Part shown: positions 33,112-43,960 of the stretch, piece by piece
Position numbering within the stretch: position 1 is the first letter of the stretch
Layout of the letters: the number at the start of each line of letters is the position of its first letter
Origin: Hofstenia miamia
Taxonomy: Eukaryota; Xenacoelomorpha; Acoela
NCBI GenBank assembly: GCA_004352715.1
Contig: SCFE01000101.1
Location: forward strand, 1,384,904-1,448,903
DNA: 64,000 nucleotides
Reading direction: 5' to 3'
Program-made: the position numbers and the translations under genes
The notes under the pieces: generated by a model
The model's input: the letters and a program-made list of their open reading frames with translations, nothing else
The model's database searches: none
Told to the model about the DNA's origin: nothing

Positions 33112-33658
33112 CTCGCATTGTCCACTATTTTCTTCAAGAGATTGATGAATTTCCATCTTATCTTTAGTGTTTTTAACTTCTACAGGACTCACAGATTTAT
33201 CAAGAATGTCGCTTTTTGCCGAAACTCGTTCATTATTGTTGGAATCTGGTAACGCTTTACAGTTCTTAATCGACTGTAGGCGTTTAAGGACATCTGAATT
33301 TCTATAATTTTCGTTATATTTACTACGATAGTGCCATCTGCGATTTTTGTTATTACGAACATATTTGCGTGGTCTATCCCGTTGACGAAAATGATATGAT
33401 GAATTATCACACTTTGATTGTTGTGCAAACTTAGGCGATTGATGATTGTAGTCGTATCTATGGAAGTCACCGTTGTACATTTTAGGTATATAGTCCCAAT
33501 AGGGATTATAATTCTTTGGATTAAAGAAATCATAATTGAATAATTTCTTATATTCCCAATGCCTGTCAAAAGTAGGTGCGAACTGTGCATTAAATCTTGT
33601 AGTGGGGTATGTATACTGCCATTGAATTGAGGCTTCAGGAATTTGAATAGCAGGTAGC
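33112..33658 (-). CDS. Candidate internal coding exon, 547 nt, unrecognised disordered protein
   Basis: Minus-strand segment open throughout, with a consensus donor (GAG then GTAAGT, after 33112) and an AG acceptor (ATAATTTAG before 33658); a stop lies just upstream of the acceptor, so the frame is bounded there. It begins with one codon-completing base, then 182 codons ending at a boundary. The product is rich in Tyr, Asn, Arg and Pro, for example QWQYTYPTTRFNAQFAPTFD and FRQRDRPRKYVRNNKNRRWH, with a basic middle and a polar acidic tail, so it is probably intrinsically disordered and perhaps RNA-binding. The entry phase fits the exon at 39046-39290. I do not recognise the family. Confidence 0.5.
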
Positions 33659-34143
33659 CTAAATTATGCATGTTAATTACTATAAATTATTTAAAATATT
33701 GAATGGTTGATACGAAATTGAAAAATCGCATATAAAATTAATACTATATCAGGTTCTATTGAAACTTAGCCTTATACTGAATAATTTTTTAAACCAATTT
33801 ACGCTACAATACAAGATGATTTCTACAATCAGATTTTAGACCTGAACGTAAATTATTTCCAAACCAAAATTTTTTACGCACTTAAAGCTTCTGATAATTT
33901 AGCATATTTTGCTAATAAACAAATTTGAACAGCAGCAACAGCTAAATCACAATAGTTTGCTCATAGCAAAAAAAATAATTATAACAAATATTTCCATTAA
34001 GAAAAGGAACTACCGTGGTGCTGCCAAACAAAATTAGACGTCCATTTCTTAACCACCATATTGCATGGATTAACAAAATGCCTGAATTAGAAATTTCATG
34101 AAAAGGGAAAAACGTATTAGCTCATTTGAAAAGTGTCGTAAAC
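33659..34143. other. No recognised gene
   Basis: AT-rich intron-like DNA; nothing seen. Confidence 0.4.
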
Positions 34144-34375
34144 GGGGTGCCACACGATTAGTCTTTTGACTATACTAAAAAAACTTTTTTGACTATAGTC
34201 AAAAGATTAACCATGTGGCACTCCACTTAGTAATTTTTGTACATGTATATGCAGAAACCTCTTTTGACTACTAGTCAAAATATTTTACTATTAGTCAATT
34301 TTTTTTACTAATATACAAAAGAATGCAAAACCGCAATTTTGACTATAGTCAAAAGACTAACCGTGTGGCACCCCC
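34144..34375. mobile_element. Foldback-type MITE, 232 bp
   Basis: The left end GGGGTGCCACACGATTAGTC is mirrored by the inverted right end GGGGGTGCCACACGGTTAGTC-type sequence. A third, inverted copy ending CATGTGGCAC at about 34210-34221 lies inside. Perfect palindromes TTTTGACTATAGTCAAAA occur at about 34187-34204 and 34338-34355. TAAA lies close to both outer ends. No coding capacity. Confidence 0.75.
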
Positions 34376-34920
34376 TAAAAGTTTCCATTATGACAGTACC
34401 CTTTAAAAAATTTGCAATATAATTTTGCTAAAGATTCGAACACTACGATCTCTATAACAATTTGTCAAACCTGAGAGGTGTTTTTGCTTATAGAAGTGGA
34501 ATGTATATTCAAACATTTCGCAATTTGTTGTCACCAAACCTGAAATAATACAATATATTCAACTACAAAATTTGAGAGTTTATGAAAACATGAAATCTAA
34601 TTTGAATATTTTACCATCATTACCTGGTATTTCATAATTAATAATATAAGCGCCTACGATCAGATGACGTCAGTTGACATTATTATAGTTCATAATAGCA
34701 AGATGTAAACAATTAATATTAATTTTTTGAGCAAATGTACCGACCATAGACAAAGAAAAAACCTTAAGATAAATAAGCATTCTTGATCAGGTCCGTAATC
34801 AGCATTATCACCTAAGAGGGTTGACATGTATTCAGGAGAAGTTGATGAGAATTTCGACTTTGCTTAAAATTTAAACTAGAATTTTACTAAGACTACCACA
34901 TATTAATTTTATGTTGTATG
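34376..34920. other. No recognised gene
   Basis: AT-rich intron-like DNA; nothing seen. Confidence 0.4.
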
Positions 34921-35170
34921 CATGGACGTATGGGGATTTTCTGTTGGGGGAGATCATATAGCAGTGATCACGTGCGTGACTAAAAGCGAGGCGAAGCCCC
35001 GCATTTTTTGAAAATATATACCGCAAAAATTCATTTCTCGACTTTGTTACAACAATTGAGTTAAAAAATATTATTTTTGCATGCTGATTTTGATTTTAGC
35101 TTTTTTGTCCAGGAAGGCTTACCTGACCTTTCAGGGGGTTCGTCTCACTCAACCCCGGTGGCTACAGGCC
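34921..35170. mobile_element. Possible old hAT-like MITE
   Basis: It runs from CATGGACGTATGGGGATTTT to GGTGGCTACAGGCCTG. The right end inverted, CAGGCCTGTAGCCACC, resembles the CAGGCCCGTAGCCAGG termini of animal hAT MITEs; the left end is a poorer match, and no clear target duplication is seen. A GC-rich patch AGCGAGGCGAAGCCCCGC lies inside. Confidence 0.35.
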
Positions 35171-38100
35171 TGTTCTTGATAATTTCATTGCATAATTACA
35201 ATATTGGCTGTTTAAAAAATATTACAATTGATTTTAGAAAAAATAAACATCTTCAATCTTGTTAACACCCCTGAATTCAATGGCGTTGTTATATTTACAA
35301 GCATATTTGAATTATTTTGCTATAAATTGTGTTTTATTAATTGAAGGGAAGTGAAATATTAATTCTTTTCAATGATATTTCAAAATCAATGAAAATTCAA
35401 TTTCTAGGCATAATAAATATTTAATCATTAGTTAAGAGAGATTTATTAATTAAAACTAAAAACAAACATAACAGTACAACAAATGCTAATAATAGTGTTA
35501 TTGTAATCAGCCTAAGTCGCAAACGTTGCTAGCGGGAAAGGCCTAATGAGAAAAACTTGCAAAATAAATGGGGAGAAAGAAATCCTAGAAAAAATGTGGA
35601 ATTGTTTTGGCGATTTTTATATTTAGTGAAAGGGGCATCTGGATCACCTATTCAAACGCAACACATTATAATAGCATCATAATATTCATTAACTAGTTGT
35701 GACTGCATTGAGGGGCTTGCTGCGCTAATTTGATTAATATTTCAACTTGTAAATGACACCAATGAGTCGATCGAATTTTCTATGTTACTGTATAATTATT
35801 TTTTTCTAGTCATTTATTATTGGGTAGTTATGTGCCCTGTGACAAATTTAGAAATTTCATATTTGTGTGATCCTGGCGAGTGATACCTCTCCTACATGAC
35901 TTTTATATACTGAAGAAAATTTCAATATTCCCTTTACTTTTTAAGATTTTTATACTTGTCATCAGGTTAAATATTTGAAGTGTTTTCGAAAAATTCTTGG
36001 CAATTTTAAGCACATTGGTTTGTACAAAAATTTTTTCCAAGCATCAAATGTCCACCTAAATTTTGTTGTAAATACAAGAATAGTTCCTTTGTTTCAGTAT
36101 TCAATAGCACTTCAACAATTCCTGCTTTACCAGCATAATCACTTTTTTACATAATATAATAATGAGTTAATAGCTCTATCAGGTATATGAAGATTGCTAC
36201 TTAATATATTTGGTTGTTTATGCACAAAAAACATCATTAAAAAAAGATTGATCTAACTAAATAATCATTTCCTAAATGAAAAAGAAAGTATCTGTACCTA
36301 AAAACTCTAATTTAACTGAAAGACATCTACAAAGGACAATAGCATCAACAAACAGTTGTTGGCAGGGAAAAAAAAATTTCATTAAATTTATATACACTGT
36401 ACTTCAATTTAATCACCAGTTATAAGCAAACATGAATTTAAATGCAGTAGATGAATGTACCTTACTGGATGGGTTCTAAAAACATATCCAGCTCAAACCA
36501 TTTTTCTTGTAAATGGACATTGGTGGTAGTGATATTTGGTAAAGAAATTGCAATTAAAGTTATAAATTAATGTATGCTTACAGAACGTGGCATTTTTAAA
36601 AGAATCGATTTTTGTACACGCGGGTGGACTACGATGAGGTACGAAAGAAATGTTCCGGGTATCATTAAATTAAAATTTGCTTCACATTGATTTCGCTTTC
36701 GAAATTAAATGCTTTTCAAAATATTTCTTAAATTTTTGAGGCGCTAGAACAAAGTTAGTTACCAATATGATAAAAACGTGATTAGTTGATCAGCCGATTT
36801 TCAAAGAGTGAAAGATTGTGTGTTATCCGATGAAGCATTTGGTTGGGAAACATTTTCTTCACCTCAGCAAGAAATTTAATAAGCTGACGCAGATCGTTGA
36901 CATTTTAGAAAGCCAATTAAAACAACATGTGCTCTCTGCAAAACGACTTTTTCCGAATACTGAAATCAAACTCAAAATTGCTTGCATCGTTTCCCGTTAT
37001 AAAATGCTTTTGTTCTTTTAAGGGATTTCCAACAACGATTTGCTTCAACTAATAAATCACTGACAGCTATTTTTCACAACTAGTTCATTTGAAGCCCGAA
37101 ATAACGGTTGTAATGAATAACGTTCTAGAGGAAAACGTGACATTCAGTGACTACAATCAGAAAACTGACAAAAGCAGTTAGATGAAAAAATGGGTATAGG
37201 AATTCTGTCCAACAGCATCAGCAAGCGTATTTTGGTAGATGACCTAAAGAATTTAACTGTAGAGCACCTACTTCATTTGCGGTCTTAGCATACAAATCTA
37301 TCCTCGACAGGCAAGACATGGTATTTCGAAAAATCATAGTATTTGAAAAACGACTTTAAAGTTTCGAAAATGAAATTCTAAACAACTTTCTATAACTTTC
37401 TATAATCTATAATTTATACAAATCAGTGTATTTTCCGGTTTTAAAAAACATTGTTTGATTGACTATTTATGGCGTGTTTGTTCGCAGCCGTATGAGGGTG
37501 GAAGCATGGAATTTTGGCGAAGATCTTTTTCTCCATCCTGCCTTTTTGCGGTCACAAATCAATAACAATATGGTGTCGTCACAAGCAATCGCCTTTAGCC
37601 TTTGATGATATGCGCTATGCTGAATATAAATTTAAGGCCATTTTGCCCTAGAGGCCACTGTAGTATATAATATAATATATTATAATCTTGGATGAATACA
37701 TTGTTTTGCATAAAAAATTCTCATTTCAATGATATGATCATAAATCAGTATCTCATGTATTCTGCAGCGAATGAATATTTTATATTCTCGAAATTGTTAC
37801 TGCGCAGAAAAAGAATTTGTAAATTTTTATAAGATCTGTTTATCTTTCTTTTACCTCCGCGTTCTCTTCTAATCAGAAATCTATTATTTTTTCATTATAT
37901 CATCAGTTAACTGGTATTCTAATGCTTCTTGCAACTAAGACTACTTAGGCCAAGCTATAACAACAACCTTAAAGCAATATTACTATATATAAAAAGAAAA
38001 CAACGTGTGTTTTGGCATCATATGCCGCTGTGTATATCATCAATAAGGACTGATGGAAACAAAAATTAGACTCAATTTTAATCCTAGATGATATTGATGT

Positions 38101-38497
38101 GCATCTTGGTTTGATTTCTTTGATACTGGTTATCAGTACAAAAAGTATCAAAAATTGCGAGCCAAGAACAAAAACGTCATTTCACCCGATAAATCAACGA
38201 TAATAAAAATTTCAGCATGTCAAATAAACAAAAGTCAATGCATCTCTGTTCAGCTAAACGGCAGCCAGAACAACGTATTTCGCGATTCATTGTTTGACAG
38301 AATTTTAAGAAGAAAATTCGAGATACGTTGTTCTTAAAATTTCTATCATAGTCGATTCATTTTTATGAGCTTAACCATATTTATATTGTTGAAGATGATT
38401 CGCCTAAGATTCATTTTGCACATTTGCGTTGCAGAACAACGTAGTTCGAGATAAGCTGCTTTGCTTACAGATAGTAGAAATTCATTGCATAACTTAC
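35171..38497. other. No recognised gene
   Basis: 3.3 kb of AT-rich DNA. A plus-strand stretch of coding-like pieces at about 36815-37290, for example QLKQHVLSAKRLFPNTEIKL and later in another frame KNLTVEHLLHLRS, may be a decayed gene or transposon ORF, but no family fits and the frames are broken. Confidence 0.35.
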
Positions 38498-38555
38498 CTT
38501 TTTGAAGTGCATGCATTTTCAAAACATAGCTGTCAACATTGCTAGCATTACACAT
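38498..38555 (-). CDS. Weak candidate first coding exon
   Basis: An ATG at 38553-38555 starts MCNASNVDSYVLKMHALQK, which ends at a codon boundary directly at a consensus donor (AAAAAG then GTAAGTTA). The frame stops upstream of the ATG. Its end phase does not fit the exon at 33112-33658, so it would belong to an alternative transcript or another gene. The support is the donor plus 19 codons only. Confidence 0.25.
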
Positions 38556-39045
38556 ACTACATTGCTACAAGCTAACAATAACTTTGTGTAGCATAAGCTG
38601 CGTACATAACAGACGGTTCACTTTGTATCACATTTTTATTTTTAAAGCCGAAACAGAAAACAAAGCTTTTGCCTGTTCGCATGTCTATTCCTTCCTTAAT
38701 AAATGTGCCTAATTTGGTGATCCCTGGGATGATTATTTCTCCTCGAGAGAGAATATCCCTCTCCTGAAATACAACTGTGGATTTTTTTTATTGGGTATAA
38801 GTAATGCAGTGCAGTTAAAATAGTTCCTAACCCCATCACGGCTTTAAAAATTAGTTGGAACTTGGAAAAAATAATTTGGCAAATATATGCAGCATCCGGA
38901 GAGAAAAACAGTTCTAACTGAAAATCTAACTAACAATCTAATAAAAAATTTAATCTGCAAACGCTAAAAAATGTTTCATAAAATGGGCATACATTTAACA
39001 CAAACTAATAAATAAATAAATATCAATTTGCTAAAAAAATCTAAC

Positions 39046-39290
39046 CAATTTGGTCTTCGGGGAAATGAATTATGTTGTGTATGGACGTTTGGAATTGGAA
39101 AAGGAGGCATACAAAACAAAGGTAGATCGGGTTTTACATTTGAATCTTGTATACGTGCAATTGAACGCGTGAAGCCAAAATTAGACGAAAAAGTTGAATT
39201 GCATAAGGAAGGTTTGGGTTCGTAGCGAGTTGCAAATACATAATCATCTTCAGGAAGAAAACATTCATCTGGAAAGTCATGTTCAGCCAT
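39046..39290 (-). CDS. Candidate 5' coding exon, unrecognised
   Basis: The ATG at 39288-39290 has G at -3 and +4, a good animal start context. The frame reads MAEHDFPDECFLPEDDYVFA and continues with Cys- and Pro-rich sequence including DLPLFCMPPFPIPNVHTQHN and SFPRRPNW. I end the exon at AATTG before GTTAGA (weak donor), leaving two bases that, joined to the first base of 33112-33658, restore TGG (Trp). Without splicing, the frame runs on for about 20 hydrophobic codons to a stop. The acidic start and proline-rich middle suggest a disordered N-terminus. No family recognised. Confidence 0.4.
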
Positions 39291-39611
39291 AGCTAAATTA
39301 CGATGTTTTTAGATATTATAGAGAATAAATATGCATTAAACTTCACTTGCAATCAATGTCAATTTTAAGGATCCATATGTGACATCAATTTAGTCAAAGG
39401 GACTCTATCTGAAAATCTGAAATATTTGTCAAACAAGACGAAGATATTATTATTAATACTAGGCGGTGAATTGTATGGCATTCAAATTTTATAATTCTGT
39501 GCTAATGTGATCATCAAATTTACAGAATACCTAGACAATGAAATCATTCATTTTCAATTGATATCCACTTCATTAGTATACACTATCAAAGCATAAATAC
39601 AGTTTTGCTAT
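39291..39611. other. No recognised gene
   Basis: Short AT-rich stretch upstream of the candidate start codon; it would hold the 5' UTR or promoter if the gene model is right. No clear TATA box placed. Confidence 0.35.
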
Positions 39612-40225
39612 CATCATACTAATCTTGAAGTTAACTTGAATTGCACTTGACATGTGTCCTTGCATCTCCGCAAAGCTAATTTCTCATCCTTTGCCCCCTT
39701 TCGTAATGCTCCCTTTCGTTTTTCAAGAGAAGGAATGGAAATAAATAATTCCATTCCTTCTGCTTTTCATCTCTATGTTTCTCACTGTTGATGCCTTGTT
39801 CTACTCCATGACAATGTTCTAGAAACGTACTTTCAATCAAACTTCTCTCACAATACAAAGATGCTTTACTCAAATTTTCCACTGTCACCCCTGTGATTTC
39901 CTCCTGTACAATCATTTACCTACTCGCATTCTGGATCTTGATCTATTTGATTTTATAACTCTGCTCGCTCTAACAGTGCTGTCACGTCCTCTGTTAATAG
40001 TTGTACTTGTGATTATACTTATTTTCGAATGAAACTCCATCCTCGAACTGCTATTGAATCCTTTCCTCGCCCTTCCTTAGCTTCAAGAAATCTCTGATGT
40101 CTTGCTGATCCTTTCTCTGGGTTTGCTTACTCATCTGTTCCCACATTATCTTATGTGGCTGTCCTCGTTGGCTTAACAATGTCGTTTATTTATTAATATT
40201 AATATTATTATTGTTACTATTACAG
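39612..40225 (+). pseudogene. Second, 3'-terminal copy of the 29.4-30.6 kb LINE
   Basis: The sequence aligns over its length with 29950-30620, for example ATCATCATACTAATCTTGAA against CTCATCATACTCATCTTGGA, and CATCTCCGCAAAGCTAATTT. It has only the region behind the RT palm and the 3' end, finishing in an ATTATTATT run. It carries a perfect hairpin at 39728-39761 absent from the other copy. Stops in all frames; 5'-truncated as is usual for LINEs. Confidence 0.8.
39728..39761. repeat. Perfect 13-bp hairpin
   Basis: AGAAGGAATGGAA (39728-39740), 8-base loop, TTCCATTCCTTCT (39749-39761). It interrupts the LINE homology. Confidence 0.85.
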
Positions 40226-40865
40226 AAAAACAATTTTTAGTGTTTGTCCATAGACAAAATCAGTTTTAATTTTGCTAGTAATTACTTAAACAGGAAAAGT
40301 GCATCATAGAACAATATAGAAAATCTAAGCAAATTAATGAGTGCGTATATGGAAAAATATAGATGCAGTATCATGCTTAACTGTTCTTTACAAAGACAAG
40401 TGTTGAAAAACATGTATTAAACTATATCCTATGCAGGCTTACATACATTAATTCATTTATAATATAGTATACAAATTGCGCAACGTGCATTTAAGAATTC
40501 TTTATTTGAAAATATTTTTAAGTTCATTATCGCATAGCTTCTATAATTTAACCTTAATTAGTCTTTGTTTAATATGCAATAATGTATACACACATGCTAA
40601 GAAATGAATTTTTGATCGTTAGTGAGTAATATATTAAAAACTTTTGGTAATTACTGACTTCTAGGAATTCTCAAAACAAATGTATATTATATATGTAATG
40701 GATCAATAAAACGTCATCAATTCTATTATCCAATTAAAATGTCAGAAAATTCTTCGTTGAAATAGTAGAGTAATAAAAATATATAAGTGAAATCAGTGTT
40801 TAAATTCTTACAGAATTAATGAGATTAATGAGTTTATTGTTCAATATTTGTATTAGAACCATCAA
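40226..40865. other. No recognised gene
   Basis: AT-rich DNA; nothing seen. Confidence 0.4.
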
Positions 40866-40935
40866 TAGACTCGGTAGGATTCAAACCTACAGTCGACCAT
40901 ACAATATATGGTTGTGTTATTTACACCACGAATCT
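40866..40935 (-). tRNA. tRNA-like unit (pseudo-tRNA or SINE head), anticodon ATT
   Basis: Folds as a full cloverleaf on the minus strand: acceptor AGATTCG/CGAGTCT (7 bp, one G-T), D arm GTGT/ACAC with a short 5-base loop, anticodon stem ACCAT/ATGGT (5 bp) with loop ATATTGT, variable CGACT, T arm GTAGG/CCTAC with loop TTTGAAT, discriminator A. The B-box GGTTTGAATCC differs from consensus at one position. ATT as anticodon is unusual for animals (tRNA-Asn is normally GTT). Related units at 46425, 48632 and 49123 suggest a dispersed tRNA-derived repeat rather than a functional gene. Confidence 0.5.
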
Positions 40936-41222
40936 ATCAATCATACACAATATAAAGATGAAACGTTCTTTTAGCTTTATATCTGCAATTGAGTATTGAT
41001 AGGCAAAATATTTTCTGATTCGAATATTGATAAATTTCTAGTTAGAGCTGACATCCATGAATTTATCGCATCTTTATAACTCATGCAATTACACAAAAAA
41101 CTACACATGTAATTATTGAAATTCTCTTCACAAAAGTAAAACTCAAGGAGAATTATTCATTTTTTTCTATAGATTCATAAAGATTGTGAATAAGTTAATA
41201 ATTGCAAATAGCACAAGCTAAA

Positions 41223-41256
<34 letters not shown>

Positions 41257-41599
41257 NATAAACGTCACCAGAGTTTAAAATAATATTACAAAAGCTGCAT
41301 AACACCTATTTTAAACTGCAAAGTAATGATAAATCAGGAAATTAACCCATATCCAGCGTAAATTATTCGCATTTGAAATTGGTATTTATTTAGTTGTTTA
41401 TTTTGTTGTAGTTAAAGGCTTAATTAACAACATGGTCTAGCAAATGTTTCAAGGGAATTGTATGCAACGATAAGTATTGATATCAATAAATCAATCCATC
41501 AATCGAACTGTCTATTTAACGTTATTTAAGTCTATTTTCCTATTTATCTATCAATATACTTTCATATTAATCTCTAGAATTAAATAATTCAATGAAATT

Positions 41600-41642
<43 letters not shown>

Positions 41643-42051
41643 CATGCGATATCTTCTGTGAAATGTTTGGCGATCATTCAAAATGCGATATTTGTGCAGA
41701 AATCTAAACATGTTTTGAGGCATGAATTGCTCCAAACGATTCATAGGAAACACGTTATATTATTTGAAAGACCATTGACCATCTGCAGAATGACAACGCA
41801 CTTAAGATTAGACATTTAAGTATAAGAATATAAGAAGTGATCTTACACTGCAAAAAAAAGCAAAATATAAACACTCCGAGGTTTGCAATAATAAAATTAA
41901 GAGTATAAATCTATTACGTCATGAATATGGGTAACAGAAACTCCGAGGCAAATACCGAATTTAACTCGATGTCTCTTAAACAATGTCCCAATTAAGCTCA
42001 TTTTAAACATTTATTACTATAGTAAGATAATTTCTAATGGCAGTAAAGTAA
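40936..42051. other. Two (AT)n microsatellites, no gene
   Basis: (AT)n tracts lie at about 41226-41258 (with one N) and 41604-41637. The rest is AT-rich with no supported frame. Confidence 0.6.
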
Positions 42052-42544
42052 GGTTGGTTTTTAAATCTGTCAAATCATAATCTTTTGGCTGTCAGAATTT
42101 ATCTTACAACTGTCAGAAAAAGTTGTTATTTTTACTATTTAGCACAACCAAATTCTATAAACAACACTCTGATTGGAGTGCCACATTTGAATTTGATTGC
42201 CTTCCCTTAATTTGGTATTTTAATTCTTTGGCATTTTCACTTTTGGTATTTTAATTCTTTGGCATTTTATTTAGATTTGGCATTATATTTCTTTGGGATT
42301 TTATTTTTTGGTGTTTTAATTGTTTGTTCTTTTATGTCATAAGTATTTGGTTATTTATTTCTTTGGCATTTTAATTTTTGGGATTAAATGTAATTACCGT
42401 AATTTACTATTTTCCATATTGATAATGCTTTTTGATTAATGCTATTGGCTAAAAGTGATTTCCATAGTTACATCTTTTTCTGACAGCTGTAAGACAAATT
42501 CTGACAGCCATAAGATTATGAATTGCCAGATTTAAAAACCAACT
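42052..42544. mobile_element. MITE family B (TIRs of 21/22-bp tandem units)
   Basis: 493 bp. The left end GGTTGGTTTTTAAATCTGTC mirrors the inverted right end AGTTGGTTTTTAAATCTGGC; similarity runs for about 70 bp. CTGTCA units start at 42067, 42089 and 42110 on the left, with the mirror units at 42481, 42502 and 42524 on the right, so spacing is 21 or 22 bp on both sides. The flanks repeat G(T/C)AAAGTAA (9 bp, one difference). The interior has repeats of TTTGGTATTTTAATTC type (about 42210-42385) and a core GCTATTGGCTAAAAGTGATT, CCATAGTTACAT related to family A. A 9-bp duplication with long TIRs is typical of MULEs. Confidence 0.8.
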
Positions 42545-43223
42545 GCAAAGTAATGCATTGACAAATTTAAAGGGTAGCTTTTATTGTCGAATTTTTTATG
42601 TCGTACCTTAGAAACTTTAGTCTAACTTTAACTTTTCATTAATCTTGTAATTTTTAATGTCATAGTTTAATAATGCAAATTTAATTTATTAAAATAGGAT
42701 TTTGGGTTAGGGTTTAGGTCTATAAATTATTGTAGAAATAAGGGTTTGGGTTAAACTTAGGCTTAGAAAAATTTATTTGGAATTTGGGTTTAGGTTTATA
42801 AATCAAAGATATAAGCTTTGGGGTTAGGTTTAAGTCTAAAAATGATGAAAAATGTGAGTTTTGGGATAGGGTTTACGTTTAAAATAAATTATATGACCAG
42901 GGTTTTTGAGATGAGTTCGAGTTACTTGGGCCGAGTTCGAGTTTTTACGTTTCAAGTTTGAGTAATTTTTTAAATGAAATTCGAGTTTTTTTTCTAATTC
43001 CGTGTAAAAAACATTTATTTTACAATAATTTTAAGCTAAAAAAATTTTTTGTGATTTGTCAGAAAATTGATATTTAAAAAATTTAATTTCTTTGCCATTT
43101 TCAAGTGGATTTCCTAACTAAAAAGTTCTAGTTTTGATTATTTCCATTCTGAGCTTTTCAAACAAGTTTCGTGAGCTTATTCAAGTTCTTAACATTCCAA
43201 GTACTCGAAAACCCTGTATATGA
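42545..43223. repeat. Decayed G/T-rich minisatellite and flanks
   Basis: From 42697 to about 42900 a unit of roughly 40 bp, starting with (T)TTTGGGTTAGGGTTTAGG or a variant, recurs about five times with much divergence. The core GGGTTAGGGTTTAGG is telomere-like but is not in a regular hexamer or heptamer array. The rest of the stretch is AT-rich with no gene. Confidence 0.5.
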
Positions 43224-43280
43224 CATTTGATATTCGTTTTCAGAAGTGTGGTATCCATAACCATTTAAAGTACCAACCAA
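43224..43280. repeat. Solo TIR remnant of MITE family A
   Basis: TTTAAAGTACCAACC (43265-43279), preceded by GATATTCGTTTTCAG and GGTATCC, corresponds to the right TIR of family A. No matching left end nearby; a truncated copy 240 bp upstream of the complete copy 2. Confidence 0.5.
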
Positions 43281-43523
43281 TTTATGATTAACAGTCAATT
43301 ATTCTAGTTTAGTTTTTAAATTTATATAAGTCTTATTTTAGATCATTAAATTAAACTATCAATGCATATCATTACTTTACCATTCAATATACAAGCAATT
43401 GAAGCTGTTTAATTGGATTATATGAATGATGGCGTTTTTAATTGTCAAACTTCATATAATGAATTATACTCGAAAGACGTCTGTCAACCAATAAAATAAA
43501 TGTATTTATGACTTAATCAGATC

Positions 43524-43950
43524 GGTTGGTACTTGGAACGAATATAAATTTCTCAAAATGAATACTGAATATCTCAAAACCGATATTAAATATATAGTTT
43601 GTAACAGATGTATATGGGACATCGTTTTAAGAGACAATCATTATTATTGTAAATGATTTTATTTTTAGTTGGCAATTAATTACCATAATCATGTTTAGTT
43701 AAAAAATTTTGAATTTCAATTTAAATTTTCTAAATTTGCCTTACATTTGAATATCGAGCTGCAGTCACAACCCACAACAAATGACAATTTTTAATTCTGT
43801 GTCTAAATGCCATAAACATGTGATTGCATAGCGATTGCTATTGGTTGAAAGCTAAAAAAGGTTTCCGTAGTTAGATTTTCACAGTATCCATCCCGTTTTG
43901 AGATTTTTGGCATTCGTTTTGAGATATTCAGTATTCCCTTCAAGTACCAA
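43524..43950. mobile_element. MITE family A, copy 2
   Basis: About 427 bp, aligned over its full length with copy 1 (3565-3960). It starts GGTTGGTACTTGGAACGAAT and ends ATTCCCTTCAAGTACCAA, with the same tandem TIR units (TTTTGAGATATTCAG) and the same core (GCTATTGGTTGAAAGCTAA). TAATCAGAT (9 bp) occurs just outside both ends (43514-43522; 43952-43960). By eye the two copies differ at about 15-20% of positions, so both are old. Confidence 0.8.
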
Positions 43951-43960
43951 ATAATCAGAT

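Noticed and set aside
36818-37290. Possible gene (QLKQHVLSAKRLFPNTEIKL and following pieces)
   Set aside because: Frames are broken by stops and no family fits; kept only as a remark in the intergenic entry.
42697-42900. Interstitial telomere
   Set aside because: Telomere-like words occur but not as a regular TTAGGG or TTTAGGG array.
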